Source: Pseudomonas sp. REP124
GTDB lineage: Bacteria; Pseudomonadota; Gammaproteobacteria; Pseudomonadales; Pseudomonadaceae
Direction: 5' to 3'
Length of the DNA: 50,009 nucleotides
Assembly (NCBI RefSeq): GCF_020164475.1
Contig: NZ_JAIQWX010000034.1
Location: 1-50,009, forward strand
Shown here: positions 1-7,511 of the stretch, in pieces
Layout: every line of letters begins with the position of its first letter
How positions within the stretch are numbered: the stretch's first letter is position 1
Position numbers and translations under genes: made by a program
Notes under the pieces: model-generated
Told to the model about the DNA's origin: nothing
Database searches by the model: none
Seen by the model: only the letters and a program-made list of their open reading frames with translations

Positions 1-55
1 GGCAAGCCCCCTCGCCACAGGTTCTGTGTGAGTCACAGTTCTGTGTGAGCCACAG
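1..55. repeat. Partial REP and short direct repeats at the window edge
   Basis: The first 20 bases are the right arm of a REP of the class GTGGCGAGGGGGCTTGCC, read on the other strand; the same class appears at the far end of the window. It is followed by imperfect 17-base repeats: TTCTGTGTGAG occurs at 22-32 and 39-49, and CACAG at 16-20, 34-38 and 51-55. I see no gene in this stretch. Confidence 0.6.
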
Positions 56-121
56 GTTTTGTATCAGTAAAAGATTTTGTGTAGCCACAGATGTGTACTG
101 TAGAACTCAAAGGTTCTTTTC

Positions 122-1012
122 ATGCAATCACCCGACTTCAACCTGCTCATCACTCTCGACGTCCTGCTCACCGAAGGCAGTGTCGCAGCCGCCGCCAAAC
201 GCCTGCACCTGAGCCCCTCGGCAATGAGCCGTGCTCTGGCCCGCTTGCGCGAGACCACCGGCGATCCGTTGCTGGTCAGGGCAGGGCGCGGGTTGGTGCC
301 GACGCCGCGGGCGCTGGAATTGCGTGAACGGGTCAGCCAGCTGGTGCAGGACACCGAAGCGGTGCTGCGCCCGGCCGAGCAACCGGACCTGCAGCAGCTG
401 GAACGCACATTCACCCTGCGCACCAGCGAAGGTTTCGTCGAAAACTTCGGCGCCGCGCTGATCGCCCGCATCGTCGACCAGGCGCCGGGCGTGCGCCTGC
501 GCTTCATGCACAAACCCGACAAGGACAGCGCCTCACTGCGTGACGGCACGGTGGATCTGGAAACCGGCGTGGTCGGCAAGACCGCCAGTCCGGAACTGCG
601 CACCCAGGGGTTGTTTCGCGATCGATTCATCGGCGTGGTGCGTATTGGTCATCCGCTCAGCGACGGCGAAATCACTCCCCAACGCTACGCGGCCGGCAGT
701 CACATCAGCGTGTCGCGACGCGGGCTGGACAAGGGGCCGATCGATGAAGCCCTGGCGCCGCTCGGCCTGGCGCGTCAGATCGCGACCATCGTCCCCGGTT
801 TCTCCACCGCCCTGGCGCTGGCCCGCACCAGCGAGCTGATCGCCACTGTGCCGGAACGCCACACCGCCAACCTGCGGCTCGGTATGCACAGCTTCGACCT
901 GCCACTGACTTTGCCGGATTTCACCGTGGCCATGCTCTGGCACCCACGGCTGGATGCCGACCCGGTGCATCGCTGGTTGCGGGGCTGTCTGCGTGAGGTG
1001 TGCAGTAGATAG
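122..1012 (+). CDS. LysR-family transcriptional regulator
   Basis: This 296-residue protein has LysR length. An N-terminal winged helix-turn-helix (about residues 5-63, with SPSAMSRALARLR as recognition helix) is followed by a LysR substrate-binding domain (about 90-290). LysR proteins usually control a neighbouring or divergent gene in response to a small metabolite. The expected partner would lie left of the window, so the effector cannot be inferred here. The start ATG at 122 puts the HTH at the usual distance from the N-terminus, although no strong ribosome site is visible upstream. The gene ends next to a terminator that serves the opposite strand. Confidence 0.9.
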   Translation: MQSPDFNLLITLDVLLTEGSVAAAAKRLHLSPSAMSRALARLRETTGDPLLVRAGRGLVPTPRALELRERVSQLVQDTEAVLRPAEQPDLQQLERTFTLRTSEGFVENFGAALIARIVDQAPGVRLRFMHKPDKDSASLRDGTVDLETGVVGKTASPELRTQGLFRDRFIGVVRIGHPLSDGEITPQRYAAGSHISVSRRGLDKGPIDEALAPLGLARQIATIVPGFSTALALARTSELIATVPERHTANLRLGMHSFDLPLTLPDFTVAMLWHPRLDADPVHRWLRGCLREVCSR

Positions 1013-1014
1013 GG

Positions 1015-1052
1015 CAAAAAAAAGCTCCCCGTCACGATCAATGAGGGGGAGC
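1015..1052 (-). terminator. Intrinsic terminator of the small-protein operon
   Basis: GCTCCCC (1024-1030) pairs with GGGGAGC (1046-1052). Read on the minus strand, the hairpin is followed by eight T residues (1023-1016). It lies 41 bases past the stop of the 87-residue minus-strand gene. The plus-strand side has no T-run, so the LysR gene is not clearly terminated by it. Confidence 0.85.
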
Positions 1053-1093
1053 AAGGCACACGGAGCTTGGATCAGGTCGACGGGGGCGTCGGC

Positions 1094-1357
1094 TCAAAAA
1101 TGTTGATGATTGCGACGGGCGGTCGCCGCGAGTTCAGCTTCCAGCAAATGCTCGGCCAGCACGTCGTTGAGGAAGCGAAACTGATCGTTCAGGCCGACCA
1201 CTTCGTTGCTGAAGTGATGATCGGCAGCCGGAATCAGCAAGTCCTCGAATTTTTCGTCGAACACGAGGGTCAACACCTTACGGGACTCGAATGTCTGCGA
1301 GTAATAGTTGTTGCCGAATACCGGAAAGCTCACGGCAAGGGTGACTTCAGTGATCAT
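1094..1357 (-). CDS. Small hypothetical protein, 87 residues
   Basis: The protein starts MITEVTLAVSFPVFGNNYY and is soluble and acidic, with no signal peptide, membrane segment or family motif that I recognise. A strong ribosome site (GAGGAG) lies 7-9 bases before its ATG, inside the 3' end of the upstream 30-residue gene. The two genes overlap by four bases (ATGA), so translation is probably coupled. A good terminator follows. The ribosome site, coupling and terminator make this a convincing real gene despite the lack of a known function. Confidence 0.75.
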   Translation of the reverse strand: MITEVTLAVSFPVFGNNYYSQTFESRKVLTLVFDEKFEDLLIPAADHHFSNEVVGLNDQFRFLNDVLAEHLLEAELAATARRNHQHF

Positions 1358-1446
1358 GACGTGCGCTCCTCGGACAGGACGAACCAGGCAAATACGCTCA
1401 ATGTGAAGGCCGTCAGGGCCATACAGGTCAAGAGATGGATCAGCAT
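1354..1446 (-). CDS. 30-residue single-pass membrane peptide
   Basis: This short reading frame encodes MLIHLLTCMALTAFTLSVF followed by AWFVLSEERTS. It starts 7 bases after GGAGG on the minus strand and overlaps the next gene by ATGA. Residues 2-24 form one hydrophobic helix with a short charged C-terminal tail, as in many bacterial small membrane proteins that bind larger membrane complexes. No partner complex is encoded nearby apart from the 87-residue protein it is coupled to. The strong ribosome site and coupling support translation. The function is unknown. Confidence 0.65.
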   Translation of the reverse strand: MLIHLLTCMALTAFTLSVFAWFVLSEERTS

Positions 1447-1583
1447 GATTGGCCCCTCCGCTTCAGGGTTTCGTGTTGGCTTGGGATTGATCCTACGCTG
1501 ACGGCGGCAGGGCGGAAGGCAATCGTGGCGATTGTGAATATCGATGGGAGTGATGGTCGGGTTTGCGGGGTATTCCTGCGGGC

Positions 1584-1820
1584 CTCATCGCGAGCAGGCT
1601 CGCTCCCACACAAGAGCGGCTGATCACCACAGATCCAGTGTGGGAGCGGCGGTGCGACGATTCGACTTGCTCGCGAAGAGGCCGGATTAGCCAGTATTTA
1701 TGTCGCCTGACACACCGCTTTCGCGAGCAAGCCCGCTCCCACAAGGTTTGGCGGTGTACACAAAACTGTGATCCCACACACACAACCTGTGGGAGCGAGC
1801 CTGCTCGCGATGGCGGCAGT
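1584..1820. repeat. Cluster of REP elements filling the gap before the lipoprotein gene
   Basis: Three REP units follow one another: a single REP ending at 1611 (CTCGCTCCCACA), a REPIN at 1639-1743, and a single REP starting at 1788 (TGTGGGAGCGAGCCTGCTCG). The left arm of the REPIN is extended by the insert CGGTGCGACGATTCGA between TGTGGGAGCGG and CTTGCTCGCG, whereas its right arm is standard. The cluster occupies most of the 463-base gap 1447-1909. I see no gene in that gap. Confidence 0.85.
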
Positions 1821-1909
1821 GGGGTCACCACCCACCGCGACCTATACTCAAATCAGGGCTTTCAAGCGCCGGCCAGCCGGTCCGGCGCTGACTTTCAGGA
1901 GCCACGATC

Positions 1910-2974
1910 TTGAACCTGCGTTCGTTGATCGTCGCCGTGCTGCTGGTATTGGCCGGATGCGCCACGGCCCCGCGCGCGCCAGTGGAAGCGCCGCAAGTAA
2001 TGATTGCGCCGAGCACCTGGCAACAGGTGGACCGCGAGATCATCGATGCCTCGCAGTCGGCCACCGAGCAGACCAAAATCTACGCCCGCGGTGCCATGGA
2101 ATACTGGCGCACGCGGGTCTATCAGCTCACCGAAGAAAACTTCATCCCCTGGTTCAGCAGCTACTGGACCCAGGAATGGCTGTCGATGAAAGTCAGCTGG
2201 TACACCCTCAGTGCCCAGGGCGAGCAGGACGCTTCGGAAAAGCGCCTGGCTGCCTACCTGCTTGAGGCTTACCAGGAGAAGGTTCTGGCGCCGGCCGCGG
2301 TGGAAATCGATCCTGATGCGATTCTCAGCCTGGCTTCGGCGTTCTACGTCGACATCCTCAAGGAAGAACTGCAGAAAATCTCCCAGCGCCATGGCGTGCC
2401 TATCGCCCAACTCAACGGACGTATCCAGAAAGTCCCGGCCATCGCCCTGGGTCCGCCGTCGACGCGGGATGCTTCGCTCTATCAAGTGATACGCATCGAA
2501 TCCCTCGACAAGCTGCCGGCGTATGCCGCGCTGATCGACAAAGTCCACAAGGCCGGCGGTGAAAAAGGCGTCGACTCCACCGAAAACGCCATGGCCCCGG
2601 TGGCCAGGCGTGCCAGTCAGCGCATGGAAGCCGAAATGGCCCCCCGGGGCGCCGCCAGTGCGGTGGCGGCCGCGGCGGGCAAGCTGGCCGGGGGCTTGAT
2701 CACGGTCGGCGTGGCCGGCATCCGCGCGATGATCCAGGCCAGCGACCGGCCCGATAGCGAGGCGCTGATTCGCAGCAGCATGGGCAACACCTTCGACAAG
2801 GCCTGGACCAAGCTGCTGCAGAACCCTAACTCGGGCGTGATGGCGGGAACCCTGTATATGGCGGGGCAGATCGAAGGCAATCTGGCAAAGACCGCCCAAC
2901 CACCGGTCGGACTGAGTGCGGGGACTGTCGAATGGCAGCCGACCGAATCGACTAACCAGCAGACCAACCCGTGA
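1910..2974 (+). CDS. Predicted lipoprotein of unknown function
   Basis: The 354-residue product starts with a classic lipoprotein signal, MNLRSLIVAVLLVLAGC, with lipobox LAGC at residues 14-17. It should be lipidated at Cys17 and anchored in the envelope. The start is TTG, preceded by AGGAG at suitable spacing. Residues 35-180 are helical and rich in Trp, Tyr and Glu. Residues 232-262 hold an Ala/Gly-rich stretch that looks like a weak membrane-interacting helix. The C-terminus is polar. I do not recognise a catalytic motif. The DUF1428 gene follows 16 bases downstream and may be co-transcribed. Confidence 0.8.
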   Translation: MNLRSLIVAVLLVLAGCATAPRAPVEAPQVMIAPSTWQQVDREIIDASQSATEQTKIYARGAMEYWRTRVYQLTEENFIPWFSSYWTQEWLSMKVSWYTLSAQGEQDASEKRLAAYLLEAYQEKVLAPAAVEIDPDAILSLASAFYVDILKEELQKISQRHGVPIAQLNGRIQKVPAIALGPPSTRDASLYQVIRIESLDKLPAYAALIDKVHKAGGEKGVDSTENAMAPVARRASQRMEAEMAPRGAASAVAAAAGKLAGGLITVGVAGIRAMIQASDRPDSEALIRSSMGNTFDKAWTKLLQNPNSGVMAGTLYMAGQIEGNLAKTAQPPVGLSAGTVEWQPTESTNQQTNP

Positions 2975-2990
2975 AGCAAGGAGAACACTC

Positions 2991-3344
2991 ATGTCTTATG
3001 TCGATGCATTTTCTGCCTCGGTGCCCAGCGATAAACGCGAGCAATACCTCAAACATTGCAAAATCGCTGCCGAAGTCTTCAAGGAAAACGGCGCCCTGAG
3101 CATCGCCGAGTGCTGGGGCGATGACGTGCCGGAAGGCAAAGTCACCTCGTTCCCGATGGCGGTGAAATGCCAGGAAGGCGAAACCGTGGTGTTCGGCTGG
3201 ATCATCTGGCCGGACAAGGCCACCCGCAACGCCGGCATGGAAAAAATGATGCAGGACCCGCGCATGAAACCCGACGTCAACCCGATGCCGTTCGATGGGC
3301 AGCGGATGATTTATGGCGGGTTTGAATTGATCATGCAGGCTTGA
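2991..3344 (+). CDS. DUF1428 family protein (YbaA-like)
   Basis: This 117-residue protein opens MSYVDAFSASVPSDKREQY and contains WGDDVPEGKVTSFPMAVK, both typical of the DUF1428 family (E. coli YbaA). The family has a ferredoxin-like alpha/beta barrel fold of the dimeric type; its biochemical role is not established. AAGGAG lies 8 bases before the ATG. The gene follows the lipoprotein gene by 16 bases. It converges on a minus-strand 63-residue gene with a strong hairpin between them. Confidence 0.9.
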   Translation: MSYVDAFSASVPSDKREQYLKHCKIAAEVFKENGALSIAECWGDDVPEGKVTSFPMAVKCQEGETVVFGWIIWPDKATRNAGMEKMMQDPRMKPDVNPMPFDGQRMIYGGFELIMQA

Positions 3345-3355
3345 TCGATTGCTTT

Positions 3356-3382
3356 CAGGATCACTCCACCGGAGTGATCCTG
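3356..3382. terminator. Perfect 12-bp hairpin between convergent genes
   Basis: CAGGATCACTCC (3356-3367) and GGAGTGATCCTG (3371-3382) are perfect complements around a 3-base loop. The hairpin lies just past the DUF1428 stop and covers the last codons and stop of the minus-strand 63-residue gene. Neither strand has a T-run, so it is more likely an mRNA 3'-end stabiliser or a Rho-assisted end than a strict intrinsic terminator. Confidence 0.6.
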
Positions 3383-3552
3383 CAGCTCTTGCGCTGCTGA
3401 ATCTCGTCGTCCGTCGGTCGTTCGCGGATGAATTCGAAGCGCGGCTCGCCTTCGCTGTAGTGCACCAGCCAGCCCCATTCCAGTTCGAATTCGTCCTGGC
3501 CGGGTTCGGGTGGGGCGGCCCACCAGGGTTCCTTGCTGAGGATCTGTCGCAT
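3361..3552 (-). CDS. Small hypothetical protein, 63 residues
   Basis: The protein starts MRQILSKEPWWAAPPEPGQ and is rich in Trp, Glu and Pro; it has no membrane segment and I do not recognise a family. An upstream in-frame ATG at 3582 exists, but GGAGG lies 7 bases before the ATG at 3552, which decides the start. Its last codons form half of a perfect hairpin shared with the convergent DUF1428 gene. Its calculated charge is acidic, so it is probably a soluble cytoplasmic protein. Confidence 0.65.
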   Translation of the reverse strand: MRQILSKEPWWAAPPEPGQDEFELEWGWLVHYSEGEPRFEFIRERPTDDEIQQRKSCRITPVE

Positions 3553-3672
3553 GGCAGCCTCCGGGTAATTGGCGTGCATCAACTATAACGCGCATGTCGG
3601 CAGGCGCCAGAAACGGTGGTGGCGGTTGTACACTCGGGATACTCACGCAACAGCCTCAGGAGAGCCCCCGTC

Positions 3673-4212
3673 ATGTACGACGAATCCCGCGAACCCTTCA
3701 AACGACTGTTCTTCGCCCTGGACTGCGCGCCGGCTCAGCGCAAGGCCATCGGCCAATGGCGCAGCGCCCTGCAGCTGCGCAGCGGACGACCGGTGCCGGT
3801 GGAGAATTTTCATCTGACCCTGAAATTTCTGGGCTCGGTCGATACCGCGCAGATCGCCGCGATCTGTGAAGCGGCGGCTTCAGTCCGCACGTCGGCCGAG
3901 CGTTTGACCGTGGTGCTGGATCGGCTGGATGTCTGGCGCCGGGCAGGGGCGCTGGTCTTGGCACCGGAGCAGGCGCCGCCGGCGTTGTTGCGGCTGGTGT
4001 ATGACCTGGAACAGGCGCTGTTGCCGTTTGGCCTTGTGGAAACCTCCAAGGAGTTTCGCCCCCACCTGACCCTGGCCCGCGACTATCGCGCACCGGCGCC
4101 GGAATCACCGACGGCCCCGGAATTTTTCCTGCGCGCCGATCGTTTCACCCTGTTCGAGTCCCACAAGGGCCGCTACCGGGCGCTGGCCGAATGGCCGCTG
4201 GGCCCACAATAA
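3673..4212 (+). CDS. thpR: RNA 2',3'-cyclic phosphodiesterase ThpR (2'-5' RNA ligase/LigT family)
   Basis: This 179-residue enzyme carries both HxTx motifs of the 2H phosphoesterase superfamily: HLTL at residues 47-50 (FHLTLKFLG) and HLTL at 131-134 (RPHLTLARD). The two histidines are the catalytic pair. The family hydrolyses 2',3'-cyclic phosphate RNA ends to 2'-phosphates and was first described as a reversible 2'-5' RNA ligase. It acts in the cytoplasm. Length and motif spacing are normal. AGGAGAG upstream supports the ATG at 3673. The stop codon merges with the A-run of a minus-strand terminator. Confidence 0.93.
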   Translation: MYDESREPFKRLFFALDCAPAQRKAIGQWRSALQLRSGRPVPVENFHLTLKFLGSVDTAQIAAICEAAASVRTSAERLTVVLDRLDVWRRAGALVLAPEQAPPALLRLVYDLEQALLPFGLVETSKEFRPHLTLARDYRAPAPESPTAPEFFLRADRFTLFESHKGRYRALAEWPLGPQ

Positions 4213-4233
4213 AAAAAGGCGCCCGAGGGCGCC
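4211..4233 (-). terminator. Intrinsic terminator, minus strand
   Basis: GGCGCC (4218-4223) and GGCGCC (4228-4233) form a tight tetraloop hairpin (loop CGAG). On the minus strand it is followed by seven T residues. It would end transcripts coming from potF or from a promoter inside 4234-4320. Confidence 0.8.
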
Positions 4234-4320
4234 GAACTTCACCTTAACCGAGAGGAGCCAGGTGAGTAATGCAGCGGTGGTAAGGCGCTGCACGCAGGAA
4301 AAGATTCAAACGCTGATCCC
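4234..4320 (-). ncRNA. Candidate structured 3' UTR or small RNA
   Basis: Upstream of the strong minus-strand terminator lie two more hairpins: GCAGCG/CGCTGC (about 4270-4291) and CACCT/AGGTG (about 4239-4264). Together with the terminator they give a compact, roughly 100-base structured RNA with no credible reading frame. It could be the processed 3' end of the potF message or an independent small RNA. I cannot identify a promoter, so this remains a candidate. Confidence 0.3.
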
Positions 4321-4322
4321 AT

Positions 4323-4427
4323 TGTGGGAGCGGGCTTGCTCGCGAAGAGGCCGGATCATCCAACATAGATGGTGACTGACACATCGCTTTCGCGAGCAAG
4401 TCGAATCGTCGCACCGCCGCTCCCACA
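4323..4427. repeat. REPIN with one extended arm
   Basis: The left arm TGTGGGAGCGGGCTTGCTCG is standard. The right arm carries the same 16-base extension (complement of CGGTGCGACGATTCGA) seen in the left arm of the REPIN at 1639-1743. The spacers of both read in the same direction (GAAGAGGCCGG ... TGACACA), so the extension has changed sides between the two copies. Confidence 0.85.
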
Positions 4428-4446
4428 GGGATTTGTGTTGTGTCAG

Positions 4447-5544
4447 TTATTTACCGAGCTTTACTTTGGTCCACCCACGGGTCATCACCCGCTGCACACC
4501 AATCGGCATATCCGGAATCGCATACAGAGTCGCCATCACTTCCTGCGACGGGTACGACCCCGGATCGTTGCGAATCGCTTCATCCACCAACGGCGTAGCC
4601 GCCGCATTCGCGTTGCTGTAGCCGATGTTGTTGGTGATATCGGCAATGACGTCCGGACGCATCAGGAAATTCATGAACAGGTAGGCGTTCTCGACGTTGG
4701 CGGCATCGCGGGGGATGGCGACCATGTCGTAGAAGCTCCCGGCGCCTTCTTTGGGGATGCTGTAGTCGATCTTCACCTTGTCCCCGGCTTCCAGGGCGCG
4801 GGCCTTGGCCTGCAGCACGTCGCCGGAGTAACCCACCGCCACGCAAATGTTGCCGTTGGCCAGGTCCGAGATGTACTTCGAGGAATGGAAGTACGACACC
4901 GACGGACGAATCTTCATGAACAGCGCTTCGGCCTCGGCGATGTGCGCCTTGTCCTGATCGTTAACCGGGTAGCCCAGGTAGTGCAGGGCGGCCGGGATCA
5001 TTTCGGTCGGCGAATCGAGGAAGCTGATGCCGCAGGCTTTCAGCTTTTCAGCGTTTTCCGGCTTGAATAGCAAGTCCCAGGAGTTGGTCGGGGCGTTGGC
5101 GCCGAGCACTTCCTTGACCTTCTCCGGGTTGAAGCCGATGCCGATCGAGCCCCACATGTACGGGAAGGCATGGGCGTTGTCCGGGTCGCTGGCGGAGGCG
5201 TTTTTCAGCAGCACCGGGTTGAGATTCTTCCAGTTCGGCAGCTTCGATTTGTCCAGTGTCTGATAGACCCCGGCCTTGACCTGCTTGGCCAAGAAACTGT
5301 TGGACGGCACGACGAGGTCGTAGCCGGATTTACCCGCCAGCAGGCGAGCCTCTAACGTTTCATTACTGTCGAACACATCGTAGGTCACCTGGATCCCGGT
5401 CTCGTCTTCGAACTTCTTGACGGTGTCCGGGGCAATGTAATCCGACCAGTTGTAGACGCGCAGTACCTTGTCATTGGCCTGGACGCCGGTTGCCATGGCG
5501 CCCAATAAGGACAGTGTCAGCAGAGTCCTGCCAAGCATTTTCAT
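4447..5544 (-). CDS. potF: Polyamine ABC transporter periplasmic binding protein (PotF/SpuD type)
   Basis: The 365-residue precursor has a signal peptide (residues 1-23, cut near VQA-ND) followed by a PotF/PotD-type solute-binding fold. It begins [20 protein letters not shown], a region typical of putrescine/spermidine binding proteins (E. coli PotF, P. aeruginosa SpuD/SpuE). It binds polyamine in the periplasm and delivers it to PotHI. Whether it prefers putrescine or spermidine cannot be read reliably here. GGAG precedes the ATG. The gene lies last in the potGHI direction, separated from potI by a REPIN, unlike E. coli potFGHI, where the binding protein comes first. Confidence 0.92.
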   Translation of the reverse strand: MKMLGRTLLTLSLLGAMATGVQANDKVLRVYNWSDYIAPDTVKKFEDETGIQVTYDVFDSNETLEARLLAGKSGYDLVVPSNSFLAKQVKAGVYQTLDKSKLPNWKNLNPVLLKNASASDPDNAHAFPYMWGSIGIGFNPEKVKEVLGANAPTNSWDLLFKPENAEKLKACGISFLDSPTEMIPAALHYLGYPVNDQDKAHIAEAEALFMKIRPSVSYFHSSKYISDLANGNICVAVGYSGDVLQAKARALEAGDKVKIDYSIPKEGAGSFYDMVAIPRDAANVENAYLFMNFLMRPDVIADITNNIGYSNANAAATPLVDEAIRNDPGSYPSQEVMATLYAIPDMPIGVQRVMTRGWTKVKLGK

Positions 5545-5604
5545 CGGTACAACTCCATTTCTTTTTTATTCAAATCACATGACAAACATTTGTGGCCGCT
5601 CTCC

Positions 5605-5704
5605 TGTAGGAGCGAGCTTGCTCGCGATGGTAGCCGATGCACCGCTGGGCATCAGGCTGCCAGCGTCATCGTTAACGTCCATCGCGAGCAAGCTCGCTCC
5701 TACA
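5605..5704. repeat. REPIN between potI and potF
   Basis: Arms TGTAGGAGCGAGCTTGCTCG (left) and CGAGCAAGCTCGCTCCTACA (right) enclose the common spacer of this REPIN family. It sits inside what is otherwise a continuous transporter operon. An RNA hairpin here could separate expression of the abundant binding protein from the membrane components. Confidence 0.9.
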
Positions 5705-5715
5705 GTGGGGTGGTG

Positions 5716-6600
5716 TCAGGCGGTGGCGCCGGCTATTTGTTTTTTCGGCTGCTGCCAAGACTCATTCGCCGTCTGATCCATCGCTTCCTGGATCGCCCGC
5801 TTGCGGCTCGCTTCAGCACGACGGCTGAAGTACCAGACCATGAAGGTCACGATCGATACCGCCAGCAGAATCAGGCTCGCCACGGCGTTGATCTCGGGTT
5901 TCACACCCAGACGCACCGCCGAGAACACTTCCATCGGCAGGGTGGTGGAGCCGGGACCGGACACGAAGCTGGCCAATACCAGGTCATCCAGCGACAGGGC
6001 GAAGGACATCATGCCGCCCGCCGCCAGCGATGGCGCGATCATCGGGATGGTGATCAGGAAGAACACCTTGAACGGCTTGGCACCCAGGTCCATGGCCGCT
6101 TCTTCGATGGACAGGTCCAGTTCGCGAAGGCGGGCGGAGACTACTACTGCCACATAAGCGGCACAAAAGGTGGTGTGGGCGATCCAGATGGTCACGATGC
6201 CGCGTTCCATCGGCCAGCCGATCATCTGCGCCATGGCCACGAACAGCAGCAACAGCGACAGACCGGTGATCACCTCAGGCATCACTAGCGGCGCGGTGAC
6301 CAGGCCACCGAACAGCGTGCGACCCTTGAAGCGCGTCACCCGGGTCAGCACGAACGCGGCCAAGGTACCCAGCGCCACGGCGGCAATCGCGGTGTAGCAG
6401 GCGATCTCCAGCGAGCGCCCCACCGAGCCCATCAGTTGTGTGTTGTCGAGCAGACCGGCGTACCACTTGAACGACCAGCCACCCCACACCGTCACAAGCT
6501 TGGAGGCGTTGAACGAGTAGATCACCAGAATCAGCATCGGCAGGTAGATGAACGACAGGCCGAGCACCAACATCATTTTTGAAAAGCCGTTACGTTTCAT
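5716..6600 (-). CDS. potI: Polyamine ABC transporter permease PotI
   Basis: This 294-residue inner-membrane permease has about six hydrophobic segments, beginning with MLVLGLSFIYLPMLILVIYSF (residues 10-30). It carries the ABC permease EAA loop, EEAAMDLGAKPFKVFFLITIP, near residues 160-185, which docks on the ATPase PotG. It pairs with PotH to form the pore. Its start overlaps the potH stop by four bases (ATGA), showing translational coupling. The C-terminal tail past the last helix is polar, with a run of charged residues. Confidence 0.93.
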   Translation of the reverse strand: MKRNGFSKMMLVLGLSFIYLPMLILVIYSFNASKLVTVWGGWSFKWYAGLLDNTQLMGSVGRSLEIACYTAIAAVALGTLAAFVLTRVTRFKGRTLFGGLVTAPLVMPEVITGLSLLLLFVAMAQMIGWPMERGIVTIWIAHTTFCAAYVAVVVSARLRELDLSIEEAAMDLGAKPFKVFFLITIPMIAPSLAAGGMMSFALSLDDLVLASFVSGPGSTTLPMEVFSAVRLGVKPEINAVASLILLAVSIVTFMVWYFSRRAEASRKRAIQEAMDQTANESWQQPKKQIAGATA

Positions 6601-7511
6601 CCCCGTGCCTCCATCTCTTTAGCCTGACTGCGGTTGAACAGCAGGATCGGCACAATCAGGATCAACAGCATCACCACCGCCAGGGCGGACGCCACCGGCC
6701 AGTCGCGGTTGTTGAAGAACTCCTGCCACAGCACGCGACCGATCATCAGCGTCTCCGGACCACCGAGCAGCTCAGGGATCACGAACTCGCCCACCACCGG
6801 AATGAACACCAGCATGCAACCGGCGATGATGCCGTTCTTGGCCAGCGGCACAGTGATTTTCCAGAAGCTGTTGAAGGTGCTCGAGCCCAGGTCCGACGCG
6901 GCTTCCAGCAAGCTCTGATCATGCTTCACCAGGTTGGCGTAGAGCGGCAGGATCATGAACGGCAGGTAGGCGTAAACCACACCGATGTACACGGCTGTGT
7001 TGGTGTTGAGGATCTCGATCGGGTGGTCAGTCAGGCCGATCCACATCAGGAAGCCGTTGAGCAGACCGTTGTTGCTGAGGATGCCCATCCACGCATATAC
7101 GCGGATCAGGATCGCGGTCCAGGTCGGCATCATGATCAGCAGCATCAGCACGTTCTGTGCTTCCTTGCTGGCCTTGGTAATGGCGTAGGCCATCGGGAAA
7201 CCGATCACCAGGCACATCAAAGTGCTGAAGAACGCGACCTTCAACGAACCCAGGTAGGCGGACAGGTACAGCTCGTCCTCACCCAGCATCGTGTAGTTGC
7301 CGATGTTGAGCAGCAGGTTGAGTTTCTGCTCGGCGTAGGAGTAGATCTCCGAGTAGGGCGGAATGGCCAGGGCTGCTTCAGAGAAGCTGATCTTCATCAC
7401 CAGAAAGAACGGCAGCATGAAGAACAGGAACAGCCACAGGAATGGAATGCCGATCACGACCTTGCGGCCGCTCGGCACAAAGCGCATGAATTGTTGATTG
7501 AGGGTTTTCAT
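6597..7511 (-). CDS. potH: Polyamine ABC transporter permease PotH
   Basis: This 304-residue permease has a long first membrane segment (VVIGIPFLWLFLFFMLPFFL, residues 18-37) followed by the periplasmic stretch and five more helices usual for PotH/PotB. The EAA-type loop LLEAASDLGSSTFNSFWKIT lies around residues 200-220. It forms the transmembrane channel with PotI. It overlaps both potG and potI by ATGA, so the three are one tightly coupled operon. The start is conventional. Confidence 0.93.
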   Translation of the reverse strand: MKTLNQQFMRFVPSGRKVVIGIPFLWLFLFFMLPFFLVMKISFSEAALAIPPYSEIYSYAEQKLNLLLNIGNYTMLGEDELYLSAYLGSLKVAFFSTLMCLVIGFPMAYAITKASKEAQNVLMLLIMMPTWTAILIRVYAWMGILSNNGLLNGFLMWIGLTDHPIEILNTNTAVYIGVVYAYLPFMILPLYANLVKHDQSLLEAASDLGSSTFNSFWKITVPLAKNGIIAGCMLVFIPVVGEFVIPELLGGPETLMIGRVLWQEFFNNRDWPVASALAVVMLLILIVPILLFNRSQAKEMEARG

